Below, one piece after another: positions 24,633-33,590 of a DNA stretch of 64,000 nucleotides (within the stretch, counting starts at the first letter, position 1; the number at the start of each line of letters is the position of its first letter). The position numbers and the translations under genes are program-made. The DNA lies in assembly GCF_018388445.1 (NCBI RefSeq), contig NZ_CP074405.1, positions 3,534,001 through 3,598,000 on the forward strand, given 5' to 3'. Origin of the DNA: Cellulomonas wangleii. Lineage in GTDB: Bacteria > Actinomycetota > Actinomycetes > Actinomycetales > Cellulomonadaceae. The notes beneath the pieces are model-generated. The model did not search any database. It saw only the letters and a list, made by a program, of their open reading frames with translations, and was not told the origin of the DNA.

Positions 24633-25379
24633 TCACACCCCGGCGACGAACTCCTCCCACGTCCCGCCGGTGCGCAGGGCGTCGGGACCGGCGAGGTTCA
24701 CGCGCTCCCGGCACGCCCGCCCCACAGGCCCGGGCACCGGGACGCGGACGACCCGCACGTCCCGCCCGCGGGCCCGCAGCAGGGTGCGCAGGAGCTGCTC
24801 GGCGGAGAGCACCTGCGGCCCGACGACGTCCGGGACGCGGCCCTGCGGAGGCCCGAGCGCGACCTCGACCAGCCGGCGTGCCACGGCCGCGACCTCGACC
24901 GGCTCCGCCCACATGGCCCGGGGCGCGGGCACGACGGGCCAGGCCGCGAACCGCCCCAGCGTGCGGAGCACGAAGTCGTGGAACTGGGCCGGGCGCACCA
25001 CGGTGGACGGGACGCCCGACCGCTGCACGGCGCGCTCGGCGGCGGCCTTGGCGCGGTAGTAGCCGACGGGCAGCCGGTCGGCGCCCGTGACCGACACGAG
25101 GACGAGGTGCTCGACACCGGCCCGTCGCGCCGCGGCGGCCACCTGCGCCGCCGCCCGGTCGTCGCCGCGGCCGCCGGCCATGTGGAGCACGGTCGTGACG
25201 CCGGCCGTCGCGGCGTCGAGGCCGTCGCCCGTGACCGTGTCCCCCACGACGTACGCGGCCTGCGGGGTGTCCGTCCGGGCACGTCGGCTGAGGACCCGCG
25301 GACGCACCCCGGCCGCGTGCAGCAGCGGCAGCACGTGGCCGCCGAGGTTGCCGGTACCACCGGTGACGAGCATGGTCAT
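24633..25379 (-). CDS. NmrA-like NAD(P)-binding protein (248 aa)
   Basis: Atypical short-chain dehydrogenase with the Rossmann motif MLVTGGTGNLGGHVLPLL (GxxGxxG) at the very N-terminus, then LVLVSVTGADR and YYRAKAAAERAV (YxxxK-like), as in SDR_a5 proteins. These often act as NADPH sensors or quinone reductases of low characterisation. Start at 25379 (ATG ACC ATG), the second ATG at 25373 being equally possible. Single gene; 142 bp separate it from GH32 upstream, and I see nothing in that gap. Confidence 0.85.
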   Translation of the reverse strand: MTMLVTGGTGNLGGHVLPLLHAAGVRPRVLSRRARTDTPQAAYVVGDTVTGDGLDAATAGVTTVLHMAGGRGDDRAAAQVAAAARRAGVEHLVLVSVTGADRLPVGYYRAKAAAERAVQRSGVPSTVVRPAQFHDFVLRTLGRFAAWPVVPAPRAMWAEPVEVAAVARRLVEVALGPPQGRVPDVVGPQVLSAEQLLRTLLRARGRDVRVVRVPVPGPVGRACRERVNLAGPDALRTGGTWEEFVAGV

Positions 25380-25521
25380 CGCGCCTCCCGGCAGGACGTG
25401 GTGGGGCCGGTCGCACGACCGACCGTACGCGAGGGCGCGCCGGGCCGGAAGGCGCCCGGGCGTCCGCGAACGCACCGGCGGACGACGGCCGCCGCGACGC
25501 CCACGACCCTTCGCACCGGGC

Positions 25522-26802
25522 TCAGGCCGGCGGCACCCGCAGCACGTGCGCCGCGGCGTCCCCGGCCACCCCCACCCGCCAGCGCTGACCCGGACGCCGG
25601 TACACCCGACGCGTCGTGCTGCCGCGGTCCGGCTCGAACGCCTCCAGCAGCGACCCGTCGACCAGCAGCTCCGCGGGGCCGTCCGTCGACCACACGTCCA
25701 CGACCGCGCCGGCGTCGTCGACCAGCGACACCGCCAGCCCACCGGACGCGGCGACGCGCCACGCGGGCGCGTCCGTCACCAGCAGGCCCCGCTCGACGTC
25801 CAGCGGTGCGCCGCGCAGCCCGACCAGCTCGGCCGCCGGGCGCATCACCGCCCGCCCGTCCGCCGCCAGCACCAGCTCCCGCGGGCACGTCAGCAGGCCC
25901 GCCCACCCCGCGGCGGCGACCTCGTCCGCCGGGCGGGTGCCGTCGCGGGACTCCCAGGACCACCCCCACAGCAGCACCCGGCCGTCGTCGCAGACGTACG
26001 CCTGCGGCGCGTACAGGTCCGGGCCGTGGTCGAACGCGGTGGCCACCTCGGGGACGAACCGCGGCGCGGCGCCCGTGACGTCGAGGTGACCCGTGTACGC
26101 CGTCACACCGAGCCGCTCCGGGCCGTCGCCACGCTCGAACCACGACACGAGCAGCACCCACCGGTCGGCGACCTGCACCAGCTGCGGGCACTCCCACACG
26201 TGGCCGGGCGCCGCCAGGCCCGCGGGGACGTCCCGCGCCTGCAGCAACGTGCCCAGCAGCCGCCAGTCCTCCAGGTCGTCGGCGTCGTGGACCACGACCG
26301 CACCGCCCGCGGGCGTCCCGGCGCCCTGGACGGCCACGCGACGCCCGCCGACGGTGAGCAGGAACGGGTCGCGCACGTCGACGACCCCGGGCAGGTCCGG
26401 GTGCGGGGCCGCGAGCCGGTCGGGCTGCACCCAGCCGCCGTCGGCGCCGCGCCGGGCGACCGCGACGCCCGCCGTGCCCGTGTCGGACGCGTCGCGCACC
26501 GCGCTGTAGACGAGGGCCACGTCGCCGCCGTCCGGCACGGCCACCCCGCTCCACGCGCCGCCGCCGTCCGGTGCGCCCGGCCGGGGTGCCAGCGCGACCG
26601 GCTCGTGCTCCCAGCGCAGCAGGTCCACCGAGCTCGCGTGCCCCCAGCGGATCGAGCCCCACACCGTGTCGTCGGGGTTCCACTGGTACATCACGTGCCA
26701 GCGCCCGTCCCACCGGCCGATGCCGTTGGGGTCGTTCAGCCAGCCCTGCGGGGCGCGGAGGTGCCACCGCGGCTCGTGCGGGTCACCGGTGCGCTGCTCC
26801 AT
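25522..26802 (-). CDS. Beta-fructosidase (sucrose/fructan hydrolase), GH32 (426 aa)
   Basis: Five-bladed propeller GH32 enzyme. Nucleophile motif WLNDPNG (Asp about 23), transition-state stabiliser RDP in VVDVRDPFLL, and acid/base WECPQL (Glu about 205) are intact. The C-terminal beta-sandwich is short. No signal peptide, so it is intracellular and more likely cleaves imported sucrose(-phosphate) or short fructans than polymeric levan. Start ATG at 26802 (MEQRTGDPHEPRWH). No transporter or regulator of sucrose uptake lies next to it. Confidence 0.92.
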   Translation of the reverse strand: MEQRTGDPHEPRWHLRAPQGWLNDPNGIGRWDGRWHVMYQWNPDDTVWGSIRWGHASSVDLLRWEHEPVALAPRPGAPDGGGAWSGVAVPDGGDVALVYSAVRDASDTGTAGVAVARRGADGGWVQPDRLAAPHPDLPGVVDVRDPFLLTVGGRRVAVQGAGTPAGGAVVVHDADDLEDWRLLGTLLQARDVPAGLAAPGHVWECPQLVQVADRWVLLVSWFERGDGPERLGVTAYTGHLDVTGAAPRFVPEVATAFDHGPDLYAPQAYVCDDGRVLLWGWSWESRDGTRPADEVAAAGWAGLLTCPRELVLAADGRAVMRPAAELVGLRGAPLDVERGLLVTDAPAWRVAASGGLAVSLVDDAGAVVDVWSTDGPAELLVDGSLLEAFEPDRGSTTRRVYRRPGQRWRVGVAGDAAAHVLRVPPA

Positions 26803-26893
26803 GCGACCCAGCGTGGCAGCGGTGCGGACCGCCGCGCCGCCCGCGTCGCACGTCGCACGCCCGGGCCGCACGCGCAGGCCACAGCCGACGGTG

Positions 26894-27424
26894 TCAGCAC
26901 CACCAGCCGCCCGGACGGCCAGGGCTGACCACGTCGAGCCCGGCGGCCGCCGCGGCCCGCGCGGTCGTTGCCTCGTACGTGGCGATCGAGCGCACGTCGA
27001 CGTGCGCGAGCGCCGCCCCCACGTGCAGCGCGGCGAACGGGCCGAGGTCCGTCGGCAGCAGCACCGCCCGCCGCAGCACCTGGTCGGACAGCCGCATGCG
27101 CGGCAGGCGCGTCAGCACGTCGAGCACCACCAGGGACGCCTCGACACCCAGGAACCCCGCCGTGACCCGCGCCTCGAGCACCGACACCTGCGACACCACC
27201 ACGGCGGGCTCGTGCTCGGCCACCCACGCCGACCACGCCTGCGCCTCCGGCGCCTGCGGCAGGTACCGGCTCAGCGCCGACCCGTCGAGGTACACGTCCG
27301 CGGTCGGGTCCCGCGCCACCAGGACGCTCGCGTCGAGCGCACGCCGCTGCGCCGGCACCGTGCTCAGGACGCGCGAACGGCCGGCCCCGGCAGGGGTCCG
27401 GCCGTTCGCAGGTGCTGTGCTCAC
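26894..27424 (-). CDS. PIN-like domain protein coupled to the conservon (176 aa)
   Basis: PIN-type fold: VYLDGSALSRYL gives the first acidic residue after a ~45-residue N-terminal extension, VVSQVSVLEARVTAGFL the conserved Glu, and the C-terminal half reads FAALHVGAALAHVDVRSIATYEATTARAAAAAGL. The usual DALHL aspartate is Ala and the final YD is YE, so RNase activity may be weak or lost. No antitoxin gene is adjacent. Start GTG at 27424 overlaps the cvnD stop by 4 bp, placing it as a fifth gene of the conservon. Confidence 0.72.
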   Translation of the reverse strand: MSTAPANGRTPAGAGRSRVLSTVPAQRRALDASVLVARDPTADVYLDGSALSRYLPQAPEAQAWSAWVAEHEPAVVVSQVSVLEARVTAGFLGVEASLVVLDVLTRLPRMRLSDQVLRRAVLLPTDLGPFAALHVGAALAHVDVRSIATYEATTARAAAAAGLDVVSPGRPGGWWC

Positions 27425-28032
27425 CGCTGGCGCAGACGCTCCATGGCGAGCTGCACGAGCGCGATGAGGGCCTGCTTCGTCGCTGCCCGCGACCGCGCGT
27501 CGGTGTAGAGCACCGGCACGTGGGCGGGGATCGCGAGGGCCTCGCGGACGTCGTCGAGCTGGTGCTTGGCGATGCCGTCGAAGCAGTTGACGCCGACGAC
27601 GAACGGGATGCCGCGCGACTCGAAGTAGTCGACGGCCGGGAAGCACTGGTCCAGGCGGTCGGTGTCGACGAGCACGACGGCGCCGATCGCCCCACGGACC
27701 AGGTCGTCCCACATGAAGAGGAAGCGGTCCTGGCCCGGGGTACCGAACAGGTACAGCCAGAGCGACCCCGGCAGCGCGATGCGACCGAAGTCCATCGCGA
27801 CCGTCGTGGTCGTCTTGCGGTCCGTCACACCGCCGGCGTCGTCGACGCCCACGGAGTGCTCGGTCATGGCGGCCTCGGTGTTGAGCGGCTCGATGTCGGA
27901 GATCGAGCCGATGAAGGTCGTCTTGCCGACGGCGAACCCGCCGGCGACGACGATCTTGACGACTGTGGGGGCAACTGCGCCCGCGGTCCCCGCCGGAGCG
28001 GCGACGGCGGCGTCAGAGGGCGGAAATGCCAT
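27421..28032 (-). CDS. cvnD: Conservon GTPase, CvnD-type (203 aa)
   Basis: Small Ras-like/MglA-like GTPase. P-loop GGFAVGKTTFIGS (about 33-45), switch II FGTPGQDRFLFMW, and VVGVNCFDG in the place of NKxD. In Streptomyces conservons CvnD works with CvnA-C as a membrane-associated G-protein-like switch affecting development and metabolism. ATG at 28032 preferred to GTG at 28041 because GGAGAG lies 8 nt upstream; it overlaps cvnC by 20 bp, typical for this operon. Confidence 0.92.
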   Translation of the reverse strand: MAFPPSDAAVAAPAGTAGAVAPTVVKIVVAGGFAVGKTTFIGSISDIEPLNTEAAMTEHSVGVDDAGGVTDRKTTTTVAMDFGRIALPGSLWLYLFGTPGQDRFLFMWDDLVRGAIGAVVLVDTDRLDQCFPAVDYFESRGIPFVVGVNCFDGIAKHQLDDVREALAIPAHVPVLYTDARSRAATKQALIALVQLAMERLRQR

Positions 28033-28390
28033 TGAGAACACTCTCCAGCACGCTCAGGGACAGGGCGGGGCTTTCACCGGTGTTGACCTCGACCGGCTGT
28101 GAGGTGTGCACGCGCACAGAGTTGGCATCGGTGAGATCGGACACGAGGATCCGGACCACACCGAGCGGAAGGTGGAGGAGCGCCGACAGCTCGGCGACCG
28201 AGATGTACCCGGCCGACGCGTGCTGGATGATCGCGCGCTTCTCGGGCGTCAGCCCCGTGCGGGCAACGGCGCCCGGCATGACCTCGACCAGAGCCTCGAG
28301 AGGCAGGTCGGAGCGTGCCGAACGCACGCGACCCCCGGTCACGGCATAGGGCCGGACCGTTCGGGCCTCGTACTCGACGTGTTCGCTCAT
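28013..28390 (-). CDS. cvnC: Conservon DUF742 protein, CvnC-type (125 aa)
   Basis: DUF742 winged-helix-like protein: RTVRPYAVTGGRVRSA at the N-terminus, then LEALVEVMPGAVARTGLTPEKRAII and SVAELSALLHLPLGVVRILVSDL, the family core. Its partner in conservons binds the kinase and GTPase. ATG at 28390 has GAGGGA 7 nt upstream; the adjacent ATG at 28393 is possible. Sits between cvnB and cvnD. Confidence 0.92.
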   Translation of the reverse strand: MSEHVEYEARTVRPYAVTGGRVRSARSDLPLEALVEVMPGAVARTGLTPEKRAIIQHASAGYISVAELSALLHLPLGVVRILVSDLTDANSVRVHTSQPVEVNTGESPALSLSVLESVLNGISAL

Positions 28391-28401
28391 CATCCGTTCC
28401 C

Positions 28402-28851
28402 TCAGGCGACGGGCGCCCGGGTAGCGCCATCGATCGGCAGCTGGCCCCGCATCTCGGAGATGAGCTGCGGCGTCAGGGTGGCCTCGGTGCGCGAGACGAG
28501 CATCGCCATCTCGTAGCCGATGAGGCCGACGTCGCACGTCGCCTCGGCGACCACGGCGAGGACGGAGCCGTTGGAGACGCTCATGAGGAAGAGGAACAGG
28601 TGGTCCATCTCGATGATCGCCTGGCGCACCTCCCCCGCACGCAGCTGGCGCGACGCGCCACGGGTGAGGCTCGACATGCCCGAGACGATGGCCGCGAGCT
28701 GGTCGCCGCTGGTGCGGTCGAGCTGCTCCGACATCGCCATGAGCAGACCGTCGGCCGACACCACGAGCGTGTGGCGAGTGCCGGGCACGGTCCGGACGAA
28801 GTTGTCCAGGAGCCAGCCGAAGTTGGCTGCCTCGGTGCTGAGCGCGGTCAC
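28402..28851 (-). CDS. cvnB: Conservon roadblock/LC7 protein, CvnB-type (149 aa)
   Basis: Roadblock/LC7 domain (FGWLLDNFVRTVPGTRHTLVVSADGLLMAMS ... GSVLAVVAEATCDVGLIGYEMA), the regulatory light-chain-like partner that serves as a GTPase-activating platform. GTG at 28851 has a strong AAGGAGGAAG just upstream. Second gene of the operon, 88 bp after cvnA. Confidence 0.93.
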   Translation of the reverse strand: MTALSTEAANFGWLLDNFVRTVPGTRHTLVVSADGLLMAMSEQLDRTSGDQLAAIVSGMSSLTRGASRQLRAGEVRQAIIEMDHLFLFLMSVSNGSVLAVVAEATCDVGLIGYEMAMLVSRTEATLTPQLISEMRGQLPIDGATRAPVA

Positions 28852-28939
28852 ACTTCCTCCTTCATGGTGCAGTCTGGGCCGACTGCGGGCGGGATGTCCG
28901 CGGTGACACACAGGCCACCGGGAGTTCGGGGTCGTCGGA

Positions 28940-31900
28940 TCACGAGTGGTCACCGTCCTGGGGTCCGTGGGCCGCGCGACGTCCGCGCGACGTACCGGTC
29001 TGGAAGCTCGACAAGCGGGACCGAAGCTGGTCCGCGTCGCGCTGGACAGGGCGCTCCTCCATCGGTGCCGGCGCGGCGGGAACCGCGCTGGGGACACGCT
29101 TGGCGAGGCGCTCCGAACCGCCCGCCCCCACGGCACTGGGCCGGTACGCGGACAGCTGGCTGAGCTCCGAGAGAGCCTGCTCCTGGATGTCCGAGCGGAG
29201 GGCGAGCATCGCCGCCACCTCGTCGTCGAGGGTCCCCACACGGGGAGCCGTCGACGGCGGGACGGACGGGTGCGGGACCGTCGACGCGGGCGCGGCCTGA
29301 CGGCCCGTCCACTCCGGCGGCGACCACGAGGGCGCGGGACGCACCTCGGGGACGACGGGTGTCGCGGCGGACTGCGGTGCGGACGGCGCCGACCAGGCCG
29401 GTGCCTCCCAGCCGTTGGCGGCGGGCGCCTGCGGTGCCGGCGGTGCCGCGGGGGTGAGCGGCGCGGCCGCCAGCCCGTCCGGACCCCACGCGGAGGAGCG
29501 CACGGGGGTACGCGTCACCGTCGGGGCCGGCGCGTCCTCGACGAGCCCGTCGTCCTTCTTGCGGCTGAAGAAGTTGCCCCAGCGACGCTTCGGCTTGTCG
29601 TCCTCGGGGGCGACCAGGTCGCTGAACGCCGGTGCCGGGGCATCGGCCGCGACCGGCGCCGACGTCGGCTGCCACGCGGGCGACGGCGCCTGGGCGTTGC
29701 GCACCGGGAGTGCCGGTCGGGGGTCGACGACCGGCGCCACCGGTGCCGGTGCCACCGGCGCGGAGTCGACGGGGGCGAACATCTGGGTCGGCTCGTCGGC
29801 GGCCGCGGACCGCGCCCACGCGGGCGTGCTCGGACGCCACTCGTCGGCGGACGGTGCCGGCGCGGCCTCGACCTGCTGCTCCTGGCGTGCGGGCGCCTGC
29901 CAGGCGACGGGCTCGGGGTCCGGCTCCAGCTGCGGCGCGACCACGGGGGGCGCGACGGCGGAGACGGGCGCCCAGGGGGCGGCCACCTCCTCCTCGGCCT
30001 CGGGCTCCGGCTCCGCCTCGACCTGGTGGCCGTGGCCGGCGGGCTGCGCGTCGGCCGGTGCGGACCAGGCGGGCGCCGCCGTGCGCGCAGGCTCCGGCAC
30101 GACCGGCATCGCACCCGTGTGCCAGGCACGGGCCTCGTCGAGCGACCGCTCGAACGGCACGTACGGGGCCGTGTACTCCAGCGCGGGACGGTCGCTGCTG
30201 CCCGCCCAGCCGGAGTACCCGCTGTAGGCGGTGAACGGCGCCTCGGGCTCGGGCGCCCCGTGCTCGGCGGCCGGCTGCTCGTGCGAACCCTCGTCACCGT
30301 GCTCGACGGGCGGCAGGGCGGTGGTCTCCCACTGCGCGGCGGGTGCCTCGTCCCAGGACGCGGCCGGGGCCTGCGGCTGCTCCCACGCGGGGGCCGCGGA
30401 CTCCTCCGGCTGGTCCCACGACGCTGCCGGGGCCTGCGGGGCACCCCACGAGGGGGCCGCCGACTCCTGCTGCTCCCACGACGGGGCCGTCTCCTGCTGG
30501 TCCCACGAGGTCGTCGCGGTCCCCTGCTGGTCCCACGTCGCGGCGGGTGCCTGCGGCTCGTCCCACGAGGGGGCGGTCGTCTCCTCGCGGTCCCATGCGG
30601 GCGCCGGGGCCGCCTCGGCGGCCGGCGCGTCCGGGGCCCACGGCTGCTCGTCGTGGGTCGGCGCCCACGGCTGCTCGTCGCTCTGCGGCGCGCGCCACGT
30701 GTCGTCCGTGTGCGGCGCGCTCCACTGCTCGGGCTGCTGCGCGGGCTCCTGCTGCGTCGCGCCGTCCTCGTCCGGCGTCACGCTGGGACGGGCCCGGCTC
30801 GGCAGGCCGCTGGACAGGTCACGCCACGACGGCACGGGCCAGCCCTCGTCCGCACCGGGGGAGGGCGACGGCTCCGGGGTCGTCAGCTCGTCGGGCTCGA
30901 GCGCCGGCACGGCGAGCCCGGACGCGGCCTGGTCGCCCGTGGTGGGCAGCTCACGACCGCGGAAGCCGGAGAACAGGCCGGCGCGGGCGGCCGGGTCGGC
31001 GGGCGCCGACGCGGGACGCGACTCGTCCTGGTCCGGCTCGCTGGCCCAGGCGGACGTGGCGGCACGCGCCCGGGTCGGCAGACCCGACCGCAGCGGCGTG
31101 GCCGCGACGGCCGGCGTCCACTCGCCCGTGTCGACCGACAGCTCCGGCGACAGCGTCGTCTCGGGTGCCACGGGGAGGACGATGTTGTTCTCGTCGAAGG
31201 TCTTGCGCGACCGCGTCGGCAGACCGCCGGGCGCGTTCAGCATCGGCACCGGGATCGGGGCGTCGTCGTCCGGGACGCCCGCGGCCGGCCGGACGGCCGG
31301 GGCCCCACCGGCCTCGTCGCCGCGGCGACGGCGCGGCAGGCCCAGCGGCGTCTCGCCGTCGGTGAGCTCGGCCAGGTCGACCTCACGGACCTCGGGCGCC
31401 TCGATCTGCGGCAGCGGCGCGGCCTGCGCCGGCGCGGCCGCGGCAGGTGGCAGCGCACCGTAGCTGTTGACCTCGTTGGCCGAGAAGAGGGTGCTCGGGA
31501 ACATGACGAGCGCCTCGGTGCCCGTGCCGCCGACGCGCTTGCGCAGCGTCACCTCGGCACCGAGCCGCTGGGCGAGGCGCCCGACCACGAAGAGGCCGAG
31601 GCGCTGCGCGCCGAGCGCGTCGCTGGCGGAGACGGACGCGATCTTGCGGTTGGCCGACTCGATCTCCGCCTCGGTCATGCCCAGGCCCTGGTCGGTGATC
31701 CGGACGACCACGGACGCGCCGTTCACACCCGTGGTGACGACGACCGGCGTCTCGGGCTCCGAGAAGACCGTGGCGTTCTCGAGGATCTCGGCCAGCAGGT
31801 GGGCGGCGGACAGCGCGTTGAACCCGAGCATGTGCGGGTCGACCTGCAGGTCGAGCTGGACGCGGTCGTACTGCTCGATCTCCGAGGAGGCGGTCCGGAT

Positions 31901-33334
31901 GACGTCGGACAGCGGCATGGCGTCCCGCAGGCGGCGACCGGAGTCGATGCCGGCGAGCACGAGGAGCGACTCGGCGTTGCGGCGCATCCGGGTGGCGAGG
32001 TGGTCCAGGCGGAACAGGTTGGCCAGCGTCCCGGGGTCCTCCTCGGCACGCTCGAGGGAGTCGATGAAGGACAGCTGCCGGTTGAGCAGCACCTGGTCGC
32101 GGCGGGCGACGTTGACGAACATCTCCGCGATGGAGCCACGCAGCGCGGCCTGCTCCTGCGCCACCTGCACGGTGGTCGCGTTGACCGCGTTGAACGCCTG
32201 GGCGAGGCGGCCGACCTCGTCGGAGGAGCGGACGGGGATCGGGGCGAGCGTGATCTCGGGACCCTCGCCGGGCGTCGACACCTGCTCGACGAGCCGCGGC
32301 AGCTGCTCGCGGACGTCGGCGGCCGCGCTGGTCAGGCGGCGCAGCGGGACGACGATGGAGCGCGCGACCGTGACGGCGAAGAGGAAGGACACGATGAGGG
32401 CGGCCAGGGCGAGCGCGACGGTGACGAGGGCGGTGTCGCGGGCTGCGGCGACGCCGTCCGCGGCGACCTGGTCGGCGCCGGCGAGGACACCGCTGTTGAC
32501 CTCACCGATCGAGGCCATCTGGCTGGTGGTCTGCGCGAGCCACTCCGCGCCGTCGACCGTCGCGATGGCGGCGGTGGCACCACGCGTGAAGTTGGCACGC
32601 ATCGACAGCAGCCGCGCGGTGGGGTCGCCCGTGCTGAGGGCGACGCCGGGCAGCTCGAGGTCGGCGACCGCGGACCGCGCGCGGTCACGGGCCAGCTCGG
32701 TCGACGTCGTCAGGGACTGGAAGGTACGGGCGAGCGCCGGGCTCTCGGCGACGGCCACCTTCAGCTCGTAGCCGGTGACGTACTCGTTGAGGAGTGCGTC
32801 GGACAGGAGCGCCAGCTCACGGTTGGCCGCGACGAACTCCGCCAGCTCCCGGTCCTGCAGGGAGTTCGCGACACCCTCCATGACGCGCGTCTGCCCGTCG
32901 AGGATGTTCTGGAAGCTGTTCTTGATGACGGCGCGCTGACCGTTCTCGTCGACGCGGGCGCGCACCTGCGGCAGCAGCGTGCGGTACGCCTCCTGCTGGT
33001 CGCGGAACTCGCGCACGACCGACTCGGGGAACTGGTCGAGCTGCAGCTCGGCCGTCACCTTCCGGGTCTCACCGAGAACCCGGTCGGTCACAGCGCGCGC
33101 CTCCGCGATCTGCTCCGGTGCCGCCCCGGTGAGGGACAGGATGCGCTCCTGCTGGTAGGCCGCCGTCAGCGGGCTCAGCGCATCGAGCGTGCGCACCACG
33201 GTCTGGGTGGCACGCGCGTACCGGAGGTCCTGGATCGCGCCGTACGAGATGTACGTTCCGGCCACGAGCAGGACGATCATGGGCACGGCGAGGACCGCCA
33301 GGACCTTGGCACGGATGCCGAGCCGTCGCAGCAT
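28940..33334 (-). CDS. cvnA: Conservon sensor histidine-kinase-like protein, CvnA-type, with a very long disordered tail (1464 aa)
   Basis: Sensor of the conservon. Helix 1 (about 10-30), a ~270-residue extracytoplasmic nitrate-sensor-like (NIT) domain, helix 2 (about 303-325), HAMP (from about 328), an H-box-like LFRLDHLATRMRRNAE (about 443), N-box LLAEILENATVFS (about 516) and G1 DQGLGMTE (about 550). From about residue 620 to 1360 the protein is Pro/Ala/Trp-rich and disordered, with Trp-centred repeats (about 865-1000). Near the C-terminus a conserved helical peptide returns, VAAMLALRSDIQEQALSELS, likely a docking site. CvnA normally ends much sooner, so the tail is long. ATG at 33334 with AAGGGAAAGGA upstream. 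Confidence 0.9.
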   Translation of the reverse strand: MLRRLGIRAKVLAVLAVPMIVLLVAGTYISYGAIQDLRYARATQTVVRTLDALSPLTAAYQQERILSLTGAAPEQIAEARAVTDRVLGETRKVTAELQLDQFPESVVREFRDQQEAYRTLLPQVRARVDENGQRAVIKNSFQNILDGQTRVMEGVANSLQDRELAEFVAANRELALLSDALLNEYVTGYELKVAVAESPALARTFQSLTTSTELARDRARSAVADLELPGVALSTGDPTARLLSMRANFTRGATAAIATVDGAEWLAQTTSQMASIGEVNSGVLAGADQVAADGVAAARDTALVTVALALAALIVSFLFAVTVARSIVVPLRRLTSAAADVREQLPRLVEQVSTPGEGPEITLAPIPVRSSDEVGRLAQAFNAVNATTVQVAQEQAALRGSIAEMFVNVARRDQVLLNRQLSFIDSLERAEEDPGTLANLFRLDHLATRMRRNAESLLVLAGIDSGRRLRDAMPLSDVIRTASSEIEQYDRVQLDLQVDPHMLGFNALSAAHLLAEILENATVFSEPETPVVVTTGVNGASVVVRITDQGLGMTEAEIESANRKIASVSASDALGAQRLGLFVVGRLAQRLGAEVTLRKRVGGTGTEALVMFPSTLFSANEVNSYGALPPAAAAPAQAAPLPQIEAPEVREVDLAELTDGETPLGLPRRRRGDEAGGAPAVRPAAGVPDDDAPIPVPMLNAPGGLPTRSRKTFDENNIVLPVAPETTLSPELSVDTGEWTPAVAATPLRSGLPTRARAATSAWASEPDQDESRPASAPADPAARAGLFSGFRGRELPTTGDQAASGLAVPALEPDELTTPEPSPSPGADEGWPVPSWRDLSSGLPSRARPSVTPDEDGATQQEPAQQPEQWSAPHTDDTWRAPQSDEQPWAPTHDEQPWAPDAPAAEAAPAPAWDREETTAPSWDEPQAPAATWDQQGTATTSWDQQETAPSWEQQESAAPSWGAPQAPAASWDQPEESAAPAWEQPQAPAASWDEAPAAQWETTALPPVEHGDEGSHEQPAAEHGAPEPEAPFTAYSGYSGWAGSSDRPALEYTAPYVPFERSLDEARAWHTGAMPVVPEPARTAAPAWSAPADAQPAGHGHQVEAEPEPEAEEEVAAPWAPVSAVAPPVVAPQLEPDPEPVAWQAPARQEQQVEAAPAPSADEWRPSTPAWARSAAADEPTQMFAPVDSAPVAPAPVAPVVDPRPALPVRNAQAPSPAWQPTSAPVAADAPAPAFSDLVAPEDDKPKRRWGNFFSRKKDDGLVEDAPAPTVTRTPVRSSAWGPDGLAAAPLTPAAPPAPQAPAANGWEAPAWSAPSAPQSAATPVVPEVRPAPSWSPPEWTGRQAAPASTVPHPSVPPSTAPRVGTLDDEVAAMLALRSDIQEQALSELSQLSAYRPSAVGAGGSERLAKRVPSAVPAAPAPMEERPVQRDADQLRSRLSSFQTGTSRGRRAAHGPQDGDHS
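30330..30740 (-). repeat. Degenerate Trp-centred repeats in cvnA
   Basis: Within the CvnA tail, short units of the type (P)SW(D/E)(Q/E)(Q/P)-(E/Q)-(T/S/A)APA recur roughly every 9-15 residues, matched by imperfect DNA repeats around GGTCCCACGA/GCTCCCACGA. They look like protein-level low complexity rather than a nucleic-acid element. Confidence 0.7.
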
Positions 33335-33360
33335 GTCGATCCTTTCCCTTCGCCCGACGT

Positions 33361-33393
33361 CGGACGCTCACGGCGGTATACCGCTCGCGTCCG
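33361..33393. promoter_or_regulatory. Nested dyad upstream of cvnA
   Basis: Perfect palindrome GCGGTATACCGC (33373-33384) flanked by a second inverted repeat CGGACGC (33361-33367)/GCGTCCG (33387-33393). Lies 27-59 bp before the cvnA start, so in the leader or promoter. Candidate operator; no family assigned. Confidence 0.4.
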
Positions 33394-33590
33394 TCACGCA
33401 GCCACCGCAGGTGACTGCCGTCTGCGCTTCATCGGTACCTGGACACCGGACCATTAGCCCGCCGCCCGAGTTTGCCACGGACCTCACCCCTGCCGATACG
33501 CCGTGTACGTCGCAAAACGGCTGCCGCGCCCGCGGCCGCCCCGGCGCGCCTGCGTGCACGGCCCGGCCCGGCCGCCCTACGGTGCGGACC

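Noticed and set aside
30300..30740. Repeats in cvnA as a possible CRISPR array
   Set aside because: Units are imperfect, short and in frame; no constant spacers and no cas genes in the window.
28946..33457. A 1503-codon open frame on the plus strand opposite cvnA
   Set aside because: Arg/Gly-rich translation without any domain; mirror of the Pro/Ala-rich cvnA reading. Typical antisense shadow in high-GC DNA.
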